Shown: positions 16,547 through 25,824, counted from the first letter of the stretch. The stretch: DNA of 64,000 bases from Streptomyces bauhiniae (GCF_004784475.1 NZ_SRRT01000003.1:62001-126000), one strand, 5' to 3'. The notes: generated by a model from the letters alone, not told the origin. Numbers and translations are program-made.

Positions 16547-17647
16547 GTGACCCATCCCCTCCTCGACCTGCCCCCGCTGACCGCCGCGCGGTTCGCCGCC
16601 ATCGAGGACCGGGTGGCCCGGCTGCTGGACACCCGGCAGGACGTGCTGATCACCCAGGGCGAGGCGCTGCTGCCGCTGGAGGGCGCGATCCGCGCGGCCG
16701 CCGGTCCGGGCACCGTCGCGCTGAACGTGATCACCGGCCCGTACGGCCAGACCTTCGGCGACTGGCTGCGCGACTCCGGCGCGACCGTGCACGACCTCGC
16801 GGTGCCGTTCGACTCGGCGGTCACCGCCGACCAGGTCCGGGCGGCGTTCGCCGAGCACCCGGAGATCGACTTCGTCTCCCTGGTGCACGCGGAGGCCGCC
16901 ACCGGCAACACCAACCCGGTCGCGGAGATCGGCGAGGCGGTACGGGAGCAGGGCGCCCTCTTCTACCTGGACGCCGTCGCCTCGGTCGGCGCCGAGCCGG
17001 TGCTGCCGGACGCGTGGGGCGTGGACCTGTGCGTGATCGGCGCCCAGAAGGCGATGGGCGGGCCCGCCGGGGTCTCCGCGATCTCGGTGAGCGAGCGGGC
17101 CTGGGAGCGGATGGCCGCCAACCCGGACGCGCCGCGCCGCTCCTACCTCTCCCTGCTGGACTGGAAGGAGCGCTGGATCGACGGCGGCCGCAAGGCGCTG
17201 CCGCACGCCCCGGCCCAGTTGGAGATGCTGGCGCTGGACGCCTGTGTCGAGCGGATCGAGGCGGACGGCCTGGACACGGTGATGGCCCGGCACCGCGACC
17301 TCGCGCGGGCGACCCGGGCGGGCGCGCTCGCGCTCGGCGGCGGCCTCCAGCCCTATGTGCGCGAGGAGCGCGACGCCGCACCGGTGGCGACCACGCTGCG
17401 GGTGCCGGCGGGCACGGTGGCCTCGGAGCTGGTGGCGCGGGCGCTGGAGAGCGACCCGGGGCTGCCGCTGGCCGCCGGTGGCGGGGCGCTGGCCAAGGAG
17501 ATGATCCGGGTGAACCACTACGGACCCGACGCCACGCCGCAGGTGGTGCGCCGCGCGCTGACGGCGCTGGGCGCGGCGCTGGCCGGAGAGGGCCTGACGG
17601 TGGACCCGGAGGCGGCCGCGGCGGCGGTGGACGAGTTCCTGCTCTGA
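16547..17647 (+). CDS. Class V aminotransferase (alanine-glyoxylate/serine-pyruvate type)
   Basis: 366-residue PLP enzyme; the Schiff-base lysine is in IGAQKAMGGPAG (Lys168), preceded by the cofactor-contacting LDAVASVGAEP. HAEAATGNTNPV is typical of the alanine-glyoxylate branch. Starts at GTG with GAAGAAGG about eight bases upstream. It is divergent from the amino-acid transporter and ends at a strong intrinsic terminator. A role in amino-acid or glyoxylate metabolism is likely, precise substrate unknown. Confidence 0.85.
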   Translation: MTHPLLDLPPLTAARFAAIEDRVARLLDTRQDVLITQGEALLPLEGAIRAAAGPGTVALNVITGPYGQTFGDWLRDSGATVHDLAVPFDSAVTADQVRAAFAEHPEIDFVSLVHAEAATGNTNPVAEIGEAVREQGALFYLDAVASVGAEPVLPDAWGVDLCVIGAQKAMGGPAGVSAISVSERAWERMAANPDAPRRSYLSLLDWKERWIDGGRKALPHAPAQLEMLALDACVERIEADGLDTVMARHRDLARATRAGALALGGGLQPYVREERDAAPVATTLRVPAGTVASELVARALESDPGLPLAAGGGALAKEMIRVNHYGPDATPQVVRRALTALGAALAGEGLTVDPEAAAAAVDEFLL

Positions 17648-17664
17648 CCCCCGGCACCGAGGAG

Positions 17665-17700
17665 CGGCCCGCGCGATTCCGCGCGGGCCGTTTTCTTTTT
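17665..17700 (+). terminator. Rho-independent terminator
   Basis: A perfect 11-bp stem CGGCCCGCGCG / CGCGCGGGCCG with loop ATTC is followed at once by TTTTCTTTTT. It lies 18 bases after the aminotransferase stop and insulates it from the ectoine operon. Confidence 0.92.
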
Positions 17701-17943
17701 ATCCATATGACGTAAATTCCCCGTGAATTCAATCGTCCAGGCCCAGCCTTTTTATCCTGCCCGGATTTTGCAGAGCTAAACAACTTCGATTTCCAACAGG
17801 TTTCCGTCCTGTGACACACTCCACACAGGGAGCTTTTTGTCCCGTTTTAACCTAGGTCAAACCCGGCATAACGCCGAGAGGTCCAGACCCCGCCGAGATC
17901 ACCCCCGTGCATTTCGCAATTCACCTCGCTAAATTCAGGCCGC
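17701..17943 (+). promoter_or_regulatory. AT-rich upstream region of ectABCD with overlapping inverted repeats
   Basis: About 240 bases without a gene and visibly poorer in GC than its surroundings. ACAGG (17796-17800), CCTGTG (17808-17813) and CACAGG (17824-17829) form two overlapping inverted repeats. I could not settle on -35/-10 boxes; a TTGTCC at 17838 and CATAAC at 17867 are too far apart. Most likely the osmotic-stress promoter and operator region of the ect operon. Confidence 0.5.
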
Positions 17944-18462
17944 ATGACTTCCGCATCCGCCGACCTGCTCATCGACAGACCCGCGGTCACCGACGGCGCC
18001 GCACTCTGGCGTCTCGCCAAGGACTCGAAAACGCTCGACCTGAACTCCTCGTACAGCTATCTGCTGTGGTGCCGGGACTTCGCCGGCACCTCGGCGGTGG
18101 CCCGTGGCGCGGACGGCGAGCCGGTCGGGTTCGTCACCGGGTACGTCCGCCCGGACCGCCCGCACACGCTGCTGGTCTGGCAGGTGGCCGTGGACGGCTC
18201 CCAGCGCGGCAAGGGCATCGCCGGCGCGCTGCTGGACGGGCTGACCGCGCGGCTCGCGGCCGAGCAGGGCGTGACGGATGTGGAGACGACCATCACCCCC
18301 GGCAACACCGCCTCCGAGCGGCTGTTCACCTCGTTCGCCGAGCGCCACGGCGCCGGGCTGACCCGCGAGGTGCTGTTTCCGGAGGAGCTGTTCCCCGACG
18401 GCCCGCACGACCCCGAAGTGCTGTACCGCATAGGCCCGCTGACCCACGTCCCGGCGCACTGA
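17944..18462 (+). CDS. ectA: L-2,4-diaminobutyrate N-gamma-acetyltransferase
   Basis: EctA acetylates 2,4-diaminobutyrate with acetyl-CoA, the second step of ectoine synthesis. 172 residues, GNAT fold with the acetyl-CoA loop QRGKGIAGAL and the family phrase LDLNSSYSYLLWCRDFAGTS. First gene of ectABCD; 23 bases separate it from ectB. Confidence 0.96.
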   Translation: MTSASADLLIDRPAVTDGAALWRLAKDSKTLDLNSSYSYLLWCRDFAGTSAVARGADGEPVGFVTGYVRPDRPHTLLVWQVAVDGSQRGKGIAGALLDGLTARLAAEQGVTDVETTITPGNTASERLFTSFAERHGAGLTREVLFPEELFPDGPHDPEVLYRIGPLTHVPAH

Positions 18463-18485
18463 CGTCCCCCGAGGAGCGAATCACC

Positions 18486-19757
18486 GTGACCATCACCCAG
18501 CCCGACCTGAGCGTCTTCGAGACCGTGGAGTCCGAGGTCCGCAGCTACTGCCGCGGCTGGCCCGTCGTGTTCGACCAGGCGCGGGGCAGCAGGATGTACG
18601 ACGAGGACGGCCATGCCTACCTCGACTTCTTCGCCGGGGCCGGCTCACTCAACTACGGCCACAACAACCCGGTGCTGAAACGGGCGCTGATCGACTATCT
18701 GGCCCGCGACGGGGTGACCCACGGCCTGGACATGTCGACCACGGCCAAGCGGACCTTCCTCCAGACCTTCCAGGACCTGGTGCTCCGGCCGCGCGACCTG
18801 CCGTACAAGGTCATGTTCCCGGGCCCGACGGGCACCAACGCGGTGGAGTCCGCGCTGAAGCTGGCCCGGAAGGTGAAGGGGCGCGAGGCGATCGTGTCCT
18901 TCACCAACGCCTTCCACGGCATGTCGCTGGGCTCGCTCGCGGTCACCGGCAACGCCTTCAAGCGGGCCGGCGCCGGCATCCCGCTGGTGCACGGCACCCC
19001 GATGCCGTTCGACAACTACTTCGACGGCACCGTGCCGGACTTCCTGTGGTTCGAGCGGCTGCTGGAGGACCAGGGCTCCGGCCTGAACAAGCCTGCCGCG
19101 GTGATCGTGGAGACCGTGCAGGGCGAGGGCGGCATCAACGTGGCCCGGCCCGAGTGGCTGCGCGCGCTGAAGGAGCTGTGCGAGCGGCAGGACATGCTGC
19201 TGATCGTCGACGACATCCAGATGGGCTGCGGCCGTACCGGCCCGTTCTTCTCCTTCGAGGACGCGGGGATCACCCCGGACATCGTCACGGTCTCCAAGTC
19301 GATCTCCGGCTACGGCCTGCCGATGTCGCTGTGCCTGTTCAAGCCGGAGCTGGACATCTGGGAGCCGGGCGAGCACAACGGCACCTTCCGCGGCAACAAC
19401 CCGGCGTTCGTCACGGCCACGGCCGCGCTGGAGACGTACTGGGCGGACGGCGCCGCGATGGAGAAGCAGACCCGTACGCGCGGTGAGCAGATCGAGCGCG
19501 AGCTGATCTCCATCACCGAGGAGAACCTCGCCGACGTCAAGGAGTACCGCGGGCGCGGGCTGGTGTGGGGCCTGGAGTTCCACCACAGCGACCGTGCCTC
19601 GCGGGTGGCCAAGCGCGCCTTCGAGCTGGGGCTGCTGATCGAGACGTCCGGCCCGCAGGGCGAGGTCGTCAAGCTGCTGCCGGCGCTGACCATCACCCCG
19701 GAGGAGCTGGACGAGGGGCTGAGCATCCTCGCCCGCGCCGTCCGCGAGACCGCCTGA
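18486..19757 (+). CDS. ectB: L-2,4-diaminobutyrate transaminase
   Basis: EctB converts aspartate semialdehyde to 2,4-diaminobutyrate using glutamate. 423 residues, class III aminotransferase with FPGPTGTNAVESALKLAR, IVDDIQMGCGRTGPFFSFE and the PLP lysine in VSKSISGYGLPMS (Lys271). GTG 18486 with GAGGAG upstream gives the normal N-terminus; the open frame extending back into ectA is a shadow. Confidence 0.96.
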   Translation: MTITQPDLSVFETVESEVRSYCRGWPVVFDQARGSRMYDEDGHAYLDFFAGAGSLNYGHNNPVLKRALIDYLARDGVTHGLDMSTTAKRTFLQTFQDLVLRPRDLPYKVMFPGPTGTNAVESALKLARKVKGREAIVSFTNAFHGMSLGSLAVTGNAFKRAGAGIPLVHGTPMPFDNYFDGTVPDFLWFERLLEDQGSGLNKPAAVIVETVQGEGGINVARPEWLRALKELCERQDMLLIVDDIQMGCGRTGPFFSFEDAGITPDIVTVSKSISGYGLPMSLCLFKPELDIWEPGEHNGTFRGNNPAFVTATAALETYWADGAAMEKQTRTRGEQIERELISITEENLADVKEYRGRGLVWGLEFHHSDRASRVAKRAFELGLLIETSGPQGEVVKLLPALTITPEELDEGLSILARAVRETA

Positions 19758-19800
19758 CCAGCACGACCGCCTGACCGGCTAGTAAAGAGGAGGAGACACC

Positions 19801-20205
19801 GTGATCGTCCGTTCGTTCAAGGACATCGAGGGCACCGACCGGCATGTGAAGGCCAAATCGGGTACCTGGGAGAGCAAGCGCATCGTGCTCGCCAAGGAGC
19901 GGGTCGGCTTCTCCCTGCACGAGACGGTCCTGTACGCCGGGACCGAGACGTCGATGTGGTACGCCAACCACATCGAGGCCGTCGTCTGCACCGAGGGCGA
20001 GGCCGAGCTGACCGACCACGAGGACGGGCAGGTGTACACCATCACGCCCGGCACCATGTACCTGCTGAACGGGCACGAGCGCCACACGCTGCGGGTGAAG
20101 GAGGACTTCCGCTGCATCTGCGTGTTCAACCCGCCCGTCACCGGCCGGGAGGACCACGACGAGAACGGCGTCTACCCGCTGCTCACCGAGCCCGAGGAGG
20201 TGTGA
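19801..20205 (+). CDS. ectC: L-ectoine synthase
   Basis: EctC cyclises N-gamma-acetyldiaminobutyrate to ectoine. 134-residue cupin with the expected start [14 protein letters not shown], a [18 protein letters not shown] strand pair and [16 protein letters not shown] start with AGAGGAGGA about seven bases ahead. Third gene of the operon. Confidence 0.96.
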   Translation: MIVRSFKDIEGTDRHVKAKSGTWESKRIVLAKERVGFSLHETVLYAGTETSMWYANHIEAVVCTEGEAELTDHEDGQVYTITPGTMYLLNGHERHTLRVKEDFRCICVFNPPVTGREDHDENGVYPLLTEPEEV

Positions 20206-20210
20206 GAACC

Positions 20211-21110
20211 ATGACCACGCTCACCACCACGCCCACCGACCTGTACCCGAGCCGGGGCGCGACCGAGGTCCGGGTCCCGCGCAAGGACCCGGTCGTCTGG
20301 GGTTCCCCGGACACGCCGGGCCCGATCCAGGCGGCCGAGCTGGAAGGGTTCGAGCGCGACGGCTTCCTCACCGTCGACCAGATCATCACCCCCGCCGAGG
20401 TGCAGGTCTACCAGCGTGAGCTGGACCGGCTGGTCGGCGACCCGGCGATCCGCGCCGACGAGCGCTCGATCGTGGAGCCGCAGTCCGGGGAGATCCGCTC
20501 GGTCTTCGAGGTGCACCGGCTCAGCGAGCTGTTCGCCAACCTGGTGCACGACGAGCGGGTGGTGGGCCGGGCCCGGCAGATCCTGGGCTCGGACGTCTAC
20601 GTCCACCAGTCGCGGATCAACGTCAAGCCCGGTTTCGGGGCGAGCGGCTTCTACTGGCACTCGGACTTCGAGACCTGGCACGCCGAGGACGGCCTCCCCC
20701 ACATGCGTACGGTGTCCGTCTCGATCGCGCTGACCGAGAACTACGACACCAACGGCGGCCTCATGATCATGCCGGGGTCGCACAAGACGTACCTGGGCTG
20801 CGCCGGTGCCACGCCGAAGGACAACTACAAGAAGTCGCTCCAGATGCAGGACGCGGGCACCCCGTCCGACGAGGCGCTGACCGAGCTGGCCAGTGAGCAC
20901 GGCATCCGCCTGTTCACCGGCGCGGCGGGTTCGGCCACCTGGTTCGACTGCAACTGCATGCACGGCTCCGGCGACAACATCACGCCGTTCCCGCGCAGCA
21001 ACGTCTTCATCGTGTTCAACAGCGTGGAGAACACGGCCGTGGAGCCGTTCGCGGCGCCGGTGCGCAGGCCGGAGTTCATCGGGGCGCGGGACTTCACTCC
21101 GGTGCGGTAG
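20211..21110 (+). CDS. ectD: Ectoine 5-hydroxylase
   Basis: Fe(II)/2-oxoglutarate dioxygenase converting ectoine to 5-hydroxyectoine. 299 residues; iron ligands His150, Asp152 (FYWHSDFETWH) and His251 (CNCMHGSGDN) and the ectoine-binding FYWHSDFETWHAEDG signature are all present, so it should be active. Five bases after ectC, with GAGGAGG near the ectC end serving as ribosome site. A long hairpin follows. Confidence 0.96.
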   Translation: MTTLTTTPTDLYPSRGATEVRVPRKDPVVWGSPDTPGPIQAAELEGFERDGFLTVDQIITPAEVQVYQRELDRLVGDPAIRADERSIVEPQSGEIRSVFEVHRLSELFANLVHDERVVGRARQILGSDVYVHQSRINVKPGFGASGFYWHSDFETWHAEDGLPHMRTVSVSIALTENYDTNGGLMIMPGSHKTYLGCAGATPKDNYKKSLQMQDAGTPSDEALTELASEHGIRLFTGAAGSATWFDCNCMHGSGDNITPFPRSNVFIVFNSVENTAVEPFAAPVRRPEFIGARDFTPVR

Positions 21111-21129
21111 CCCTCGCCCGACCCTGGTC

Positions 21130-21175
21130 ACCGGGCCGGTGCCTCTTCGTGTGGGACGAGAGGCACCGGCCCGGT
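21130..21175. terminator. Long hairpin between convergent ectD and aminotransferase genes
   Basis: Perfect 17-bp inverted repeat, arms ACCGGGCCGGTGCCTCT at 21130-21146 and its complement at 21159-21175, loop 12 bases. No T-run follows on either strand; as a very stable stem between convergent stops it probably ends both transcripts. Confidence 0.8.
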
Positions 21176-21188
21176 CATGTGCGCGTAC

Positions 21189-22250
21189 TCAGCCGTCGAG
21201 CGCGTCCAGCAGGCGGTCGACGTCCGCCTCGGTGTTGTAGAGGTGGAAGGCCGCGCGCAGATTGCCGGCCCGGTCGGACACCTCGATGCCGGCGCGGCCC
21301 AGCTCCGGCTGACGGGAGCCCAGCCCCGGCACCGAGACGATCGCGGAGCCCGGCGCGGGCAGCGCCTCGTGGCCGAGCGCGGCGAGCCCGGCCCGGTAGC
21401 GGTCGGCCAGGGCGATGTCGTGGGCGTGGATCGCGGACACGCCCAGCTCCTCGATCAGCTCCAGCGAGCGGCGCAGTGCCGGGTAGCAGAACAGGGCGGG
21501 GCTGAGGTCGAACCGCCGTGCGGAGTGGGCGAGTTCGGTGACGGGGCCGTAACAGCTCTCCCAGGGCCGCTCGCCCGCGACCCAGCTCGCGAGCAGCGGG
21601 GTGAGCCCGCCGAAGTCCTCGGGGACGACGAGGAAGGCGACGCCGTGCGGGCCGAGCAGCCACTTGTAGGACACCGACGCGGTGAAGTCCCACTCCCCCG
21701 CCTCCATCGGCAGCCATCCGGCCGCCTGGGAGTAGTCCACGTAGGTACGCGCGCCGTGGGCGCGGGCCGCCTCGCGCAGCGCGGGCAGGTCGGCCACCTT
21801 GCCGTCGGCGGACTGCGCGGCGCTGACGGCGACGAGCGCGGTGCCGGGGCGGACGGACTCGGCGATCCGCTCCACGGGCACCGCGCGCACCTTGAGGTCG
21901 CCCCGGACGTGGAACGGGTTGGGCACGGAGGCGAAGTCGTCCTCGGCGGTGAGGACTTCGGCGCCGGAGGGCAGCGAGGCGGCGATCACTCCGCTGTGCG
22001 CGGCGACCGAGGCGCCGAGCGCGACCCGCTCGACGGGGACTCCGGCGAGCCGGGCGAAGGCGGCCCGGCACGCCTCCACGTCGTCCCAGAGCGCGGTCAG
22101 CGGCTGTCCCTGCGCGCGCAGCAGGGCCGCCTCGTAGAGGGCGGTGACGGCGCGGGCGGGCAGCAGGCCGTTGCTGGCGGTGTTGAGGAAGGTGCCGACC
22201 GGGGCGAACTCGGCGCGGACGAGGCTCTCGAACGTCTCCGTGGTCTCCAT
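21189..22250 (-). CDS. Class V aminotransferase (cysteine desulfurase-like fold)
   Basis: 353-residue PLP enzyme with FLNTASNGLLPARA at the N-terminus, YVDYSQAAGWLPM and the lysine motif SVSYKWLLGPHGVAF (Lys196). This branch includes isopenicillin N epimerase-like and kynureninase-like proteins; the active-site cysteine of true desulfurases is not evident. Substrate unknown. ATG 22250 gives the usual N-terminus; an alternative start near 22289 adds 13 residues. Faces ectD across a long hairpin, no obvious functional link. Confidence 0.8.
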   Translation of the reverse strand: METTETFESLVRAEFAPVGTFLNTASNGLLPARAVTALYEAALLRAQGQPLTALWDDVEACRAAFARLAGVPVERVALGASVAAHSGVIAASLPSGAEVLTAEDDFASVPNPFHVRGDLKVRAVPVERIAESVRPGTALVAVSAAQSADGKVADLPALREAARAHGARTYVDYSQAAGWLPMEAGEWDFTASVSYKWLLGPHGVAFLVVPEDFGGLTPLLASWVAGERPWESCYGPVTELAHSARRFDLSPALFCYPALRRSLELIEELGVSAIHAHDIALADRYRAGLAALGHEALPAPGSAIVSVPGLGSRQPELGRAGIEVSDRAGNLRAAFHLYNTEADVDRLLDALDG

Positions 22251-22326
22251 GACTCCACTGTGCGGCGCCCGGATGCCGTCGTCCATCACGCATCTCTACA
22301 GGGTGTGCCCAAGCAACCCTTATGCG

Positions 22327-23046
22327 TCAGCCCTGCTGGGGCACCGCGCAGCCGTCGGGGCCACAGGTGCCGGCGTCGTCCTGGGCGACCGTCTTCAGCG
22401 GGGAGCGGTCGCCCCACGCCTGGGTGAGGGCCTGGGTGAAGACCTCGGCGGGCTGGGCGCCGGAGACGCCGTAGGTGCGGTCGAGGACGAAGAAGGGGAC
22501 GCCGTTCGCGCCGAGCTGGGCGGCCTCGCGCTCGTCGGCGCGGACCTCGTCGGCGTAGGCGCTGGGGTCGGCGAGGACGGCGCGGGTGGCGTCGGCGTCC
22601 AGGCCGGCCTCGGCGGCCAGCTCGACCAGATGGTCGTCGCCGCCGGTGAACACCGACTGCTCGTCGGCGAAGTTGGCCCGGTAGAGGCGGTCCAACAGCG
22701 CCTCCTGCCGACCCTGCTCCTTGGCGAAGTGCAGCAGGCGGTGCAGGTCGAAGGTGCTGCCGTGGTCGCGGCCACGGGTGCGGTAGTCGAGGCCCTCGGC
22801 GGCGGCCTGGGCGCCGAGGTTGTCCTCGCCGGCCTCGGCCTGCGCCGCGCTCATGCCGTACTTCCGGGTGAGCATGTCGAGCACCGGCTGTACGTCGCCC
22901 TTGGCGCGGCCGGGGTCCAGTTCGAAGGAGCGGTGCACGACCTCGACCTCGTCCCGGTGCGGGAACGCGGCGAGCGCCTTCTCGAAGCGTGCCTTGCCGA
23001 CGTAGCACCAGGGGCAGGCGATGTCGGACCAGATCTCGACGCGCAT
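22327..23046 (-). CDS. DsbA-family thioredoxin-fold oxidoreductase (FrnE-like)
   Basis: 239 residues, cytoplasmic (no signal peptide), with the redox motif SDIACPWCYVGK (Cys11, Cys14) and the cis-proline region GVPFFVLDRTYGVSGAQP. The family includes FrnE-type isomerases and 2-hydroxychromene-2-carboxylate isomerase relatives. The C-terminus has an extra CGPDGC pair. ATG 23046 starts the fold directly; the much longer frame upstream is a shadow of the GNAT gene. Confidence 0.88.
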   Translation of the reverse strand: MRVEIWSDIACPWCYVGKARFEKALAAFPHRDEVEVVHRSFELDPGRAKGDVQPVLDMLTRKYGMSAAQAEAGEDNLGAQAAAEGLDYRTRGRDHGSTFDLHRLLHFAKEQGRQEALLDRLYRANFADEQSVFTGGDDHLVELAAEAGLDADATRAVLADPSAYADEVRADEREAAQLGANGVPFFVLDRTYGVSGAQPAEVFTQALTQAWGDRSPLKTVAQDDAGTCGPDGCAVPQQG

Positions 23047-23069
23047 CTTCAGGGCTCTCTTCCGCTCGT

Positions 23070-23102
23070 ACGTACCGGACGGGCTCTCGCCGTCCGGTAC
23101 GT
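23070..23102 (-). terminator. Stem-loop between GNAT and DsbA-like genes
   Basis: Perfect 13-bp arms ACGTACCGGACGG (23070-23082) and CCGTCCGGTACGT (23090-23102) around a 7-base loop, 20 bases after the GNAT stop and 24 before the next start. No T-run; probably separates the two minus-strand transcripts. Confidence 0.65.
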
Positions 23103-23122
23103 GAACGTTCAAGCAGCTTGGT

Positions 23123-23626
23123 TCATTCCCCCGGCGGGGTCCAGCGCAGGAACAGATGGTGGTCGTCCTCGGCGGGCGGCTTCTCCGGGTCGGGGACCCA
23201 GCCCTGGCGGGCGTAGAACGCCTGCGCGCGCCGGTTGTCCACGTGCACGTCGAGCACGGCGGTCCGTTTGCCCCCGGCGAGCCACCGCTCGACGCAGGCG
23301 GCGTGCAGGGCGCTGCCGAGGCCCGCGCGCCAGCGGTCCGGCGCGACATGGAACTGGTACAGCTTCACGGTGTCCGCCGGCTCGCCCTCCGGGGTCCGGA
23401 ACGAGGCGATCGCGACGATCTCCCCGTCCCGCACCCCGCACAGCACCTCCCCGTCCGGCCGCTCGACGGCCCCGCGCCAGGCGTCGGTCCAGTCGAAGTC
23501 GGACGGCGGCAGCCCGTCCGGGTAGTACGTCGCGCGGGCCCGCGCGTGCAGCGCGGCGATCGCCTCGGCCTCCCCGGCCTCGGCGGGACGGATCACCAGG
23601 GCACCCGCTGTCTCGTCACTGATCAT
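23123..23626 (-). CDS. GNAT-family N-acetyltransferase
   Basis: 167 residues with the GNAT acetyl-CoA signature as KLYQFHVAPDRWRAGLGSALHAACVERW and the C-terminal VDNRRAQAFYARQGWV. Acceptor substrate unknown. Isolated gene with a hairpin after it. Confidence 0.85.
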   Translation of the reverse strand: MISDETAGALVIRPAEAGEAEAIAALHARARATYYPDGLPPSDFDWTDAWRGAVERPDGEVLCGVRDGEIVAIASFRTPEGEPADTVKLYQFHVAPDRWRAGLGSALHAACVERWLAGGKRTAVLDVHVDNRRAQAFYARQGWVPDPEKPPAEDDHHLFLRWTPPGE

Positions 23627-23662
23627 GTGGCTCAGGACGTACGGGCCCCCGCGCGCGGTTCC

Positions 23663-24271
23663 TCAGCTCCCGTCGCGCAGGTCGGCGGGCCAGGTGGGCC
23701 GGAACTCCAGGTGGTCGTAGGTCACCACGCAGCCCTCGCCGAGGGGGGACTGGGTCATGAAGCCGATGAGGGCGGCGCCGGTCTCCTTCTCGTCGCCGAG
23801 GGTGAAGAGGCGGACGAAGGTCCAGCGTTCGCCGTCGCGGGAGGCGTGGAAGGCCAGCGCGCGGCCGGTGCGGCTCACCCGGAGCCAGACGGAACTGCCG
23901 GGCCCGGTGAAGGAGTTGGCGTCGTCGGAGTGGCCGCGGGTGACCACCGTGCAGATGGTGGGCACGTCCGGGGAATTCTCCAGGCAGAGCTTGGCCCAGG
24001 CCCGGTCGCCGACGTGGACGTAGAGCACCCCGGCGTCGAAGGCGGCGTTGAAGCCGACCGTGACGCGGGCGATCAACTGGAAGTCGCCCTCGGGCGAGCC
24101 GAGCAGCCGGGGCGCGTCGGCGGCCGGGTCCAGCGCCTCCCCGGTCGGCGTGACGAACCGGTCCTGCCGGGGCCCGGCCCAGCCGGTGAGCACCCCCTTC
24201 TCGTACGACCAGTGCCCGTCCGGGCCGTACGTCCGCAAGGGGAAGGGGAGTTCGGGAAGCTCTATGTCCAT
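23663..24271 (-). CDS. DUF1349 concanavalin-like domain protein
   Basis: 202 residues, no signal peptide. FQLIARVTVGFNAAFDAGVLYVHVGDRAWAKL and the VWLRVSRTGRALAFHASRDGERW repeat pattern match the DUF1349 beta-sandwich (concanavalin A-like lectin/glucanase fold), some members of which are called regulators of fermentation or sugar-binding proteins. Function unknown. Thirty-six bases upstream of the GNAT gene on the same strand. Confidence 0.8.
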   Translation of the reverse strand: MDIELPELPFPLRTYGPDGHWSYEKGVLTGWAGPRQDRFVTPTGEALDPAADAPRLLGSPEGDFQLIARVTVGFNAAFDAGVLYVHVGDRAWAKLCLENSPDVPTICTVVTRGHSDDANSFTGPGSSVWLRVSRTGRALAFHASRDGERWTFVRLFTLGDEKETGAALIGFMTQSPLGEGCVVTYDHLEFRPTWPADLRDGS

Positions 24272-24297
24272 CGGGCGATTCTCGCAGCCGTCGTACG

Positions 24298-25824
24298 TCA
24301 GCGTTCCAGGACTCCGTCGTACCGGCGGGGCAGGCCGAGCGGGTTGTCGTCGCGCAGCTCGGGCGGGAGCAGCGGCTCGGGGGTGTTCTGGTACGCGACC
24401 GGGCGCAGCCAGCGTTCGACGGCGGTGCCGCCGACCGAGGTCGAGGTGGAGGTGGTCGCGGGGTAGGGGCCGCCGTGGTGCTGGGCCGGGGCCACCGCGA
24501 CGCCGGTCGGCCAGCCGTCGACCAGGACCCGGCCCGCCAGCGGGGTCAGCCGGGCCAGCAGCGCGGCCGCATCCCCCTCCCCCGCCGCCTCGGCCGGGGA
24601 GAGCTGCACGGTCGCGGTGAGACTGCCCGGCAGCCGCTCCAGTACGGCGGTCAGCTCGTCCTCGTCCGTGTAACGGGCGACCACGGTGACCGGGCCGAAG
24701 CATTCCTCCAGCAGCGGTGCGTGCGCGTCCTCGGTGAGCCGGGCCGCGGGGACGGTGAGGAAGCCCGCGCCGACCGTGTGCGCCCCGGCCGCGCCGGGTG
24801 TGACCGGCGAGTCCACCTCGGGCAGGGCGGTGCGCTCGCCGACGCCCGCGAGGAACGCGTCCCGCATGCGGTGGTCGAGCAGCACGCCGGGCTCGGTGTC
24901 GCTGACGGCGTCGGTGAGCGCCTTGACCAGGCCGTCGCCGTGCGCCCCGGCGGGCACCAGCACCAGGCCGGGCTTCACACAGAACTGGCCGACGCCGAGG
25001 GTCATGGCGGCGGCGAGTCCGGCGCCGATGTCCTGGGCCCGCTCGGCGGCCGCGTCCTCGGTGACCACGACCGGGTTGAGCGAGCCGAGTTCACCGTGGA
25101 AGGGGATCGGCACCGGGCGGGCGGCGGCCGCGTCGAACAGGGCCCGGCCGCCGCGCACCGACCCGGTGAAGCCCGCGGCGGCGACCAGGGGGTGCCCGAT
25201 CAGGTCGACGCCCGCGGTGAAGCCGTGCACCAGGCCGACGACGCCGGCGGGCAGCCCGTGCGCGGTGGCGGCCCGGCGCAGCACCTTGGCGACCAGCTCG
25301 GACAGCGCCGGGTGGTCGGGGTGGGCCTTGACCACGACGGGGCAGCCCGCGGCGAGCGCGCTCGCGGTGTCGCCGCCCGCGACGGAGAAGGCGAAGGGGA
25401 AGTTGGAGGCCGCGTAGACGGCCACCACGCCGAGCGGGATCTTCCAGCGGCGCAGGTCCGGCACGGGCGGGGTGGCGGCGGGGTCGGGGTGGTCGATGAC
25501 GACGTCCAGGAAGGCGCCCTCGTCGACCAGGTCGGCGAAGGCCCGCAACTGGTAGGCGGTGCGGGCGAGTTCGCCGGTGAGCCGGACCGGGCCGAGGGCG
25601 CTCTCGGCGTCGGCGACCTCGATCAGCAGCGCGCTGACCGTCTCCAGGCCGGTGGCCGCCTCGCGGAGGAACGCGGCGCGTACGGCGCGGTCCGCGAGGG
25701 TGCCGCGCGCGGCGTGCGCCTCCCGGACGGTGGCGTCCACCTCGTCGGCGGTGGCTTCCACCGCGACCTGCTCCCGGTGCTTCCCCGTACGCGGGTCGAC
25801 ACTCCAGACTGGTGCTGCTGTCAC
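24298..25824 (-). CDS. Aldehyde dehydrogenase, 2,5-dioxovalerate (alpha-ketoglutarate semialdehyde) dehydrogenase type
   Basis: 508 residues. Catalytic residues are in place: Cys282 in GQFCVKPG, Glu245 in FHGELGSLNP, Asn141 in ASNFPFAFS. The ASNFPFAFSVAGGDTASALAAGCPVVVKAHP and FHGELGSLNPV phrases are typical of NADP-dependent alpha-ketoglutaric semialdehyde dehydrogenases, last step of oxidative hexuronate, pentose or hydroxyproline breakdown. GTG 25824 has GGAGGGA seven bases upstream. Divergent from an IclR regulator that probably controls it; uronate dehydrogenase is 6 kb away. Confidence 0.85.
   Translation of the reverse strand: MTAAPVWSVDPRTGKHREQVAVEATADEVDATVREAHAARGTLADRAVRAAFLREAATGLETVSALLIEVADAESALGPVRLTGELARTAYQLRAFADLVDEGAFLDVVIDHPDPAATPPVPDLRRWKIPLGVVAVYAASNFPFAFSVAGGDTASALAAGCPVVVKAHPDHPALSELVAKVLRRAATAHGLPAGVVGLVHGFTAGVDLIGHPLVAAAGFTGSVRGGRALFDAAAARPVPIPFHGELGSLNPVVVTEDAAAERAQDIGAGLAAAMTLGVGQFCVKPGLVLVPAGAHGDGLVKALTDAVSDTEPGVLLDHRMRDAFLAGVGERTALPEVDSPVTPGAAGAHTVGAGFLTVPAARLTEDAHAPLLEECFGPVTVVARYTDEDELTAVLERLPGSLTATVQLSPAEAAGEGDAAALLARLTPLAGRVLVDGWPTGVAVAPAQHHGGPYPATTSTSTSVGGTAVERWLRPVAYQNTPEPLLPPELRDDNPLGLPRRYDGVLER

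Noticed and set aside
17944..21110. Part of a specialised metabolite cluster
   Set aside because: The genes are the standard ectABCD set bounded by terminators on both sides; no additional biosynthetic genes adjoin.
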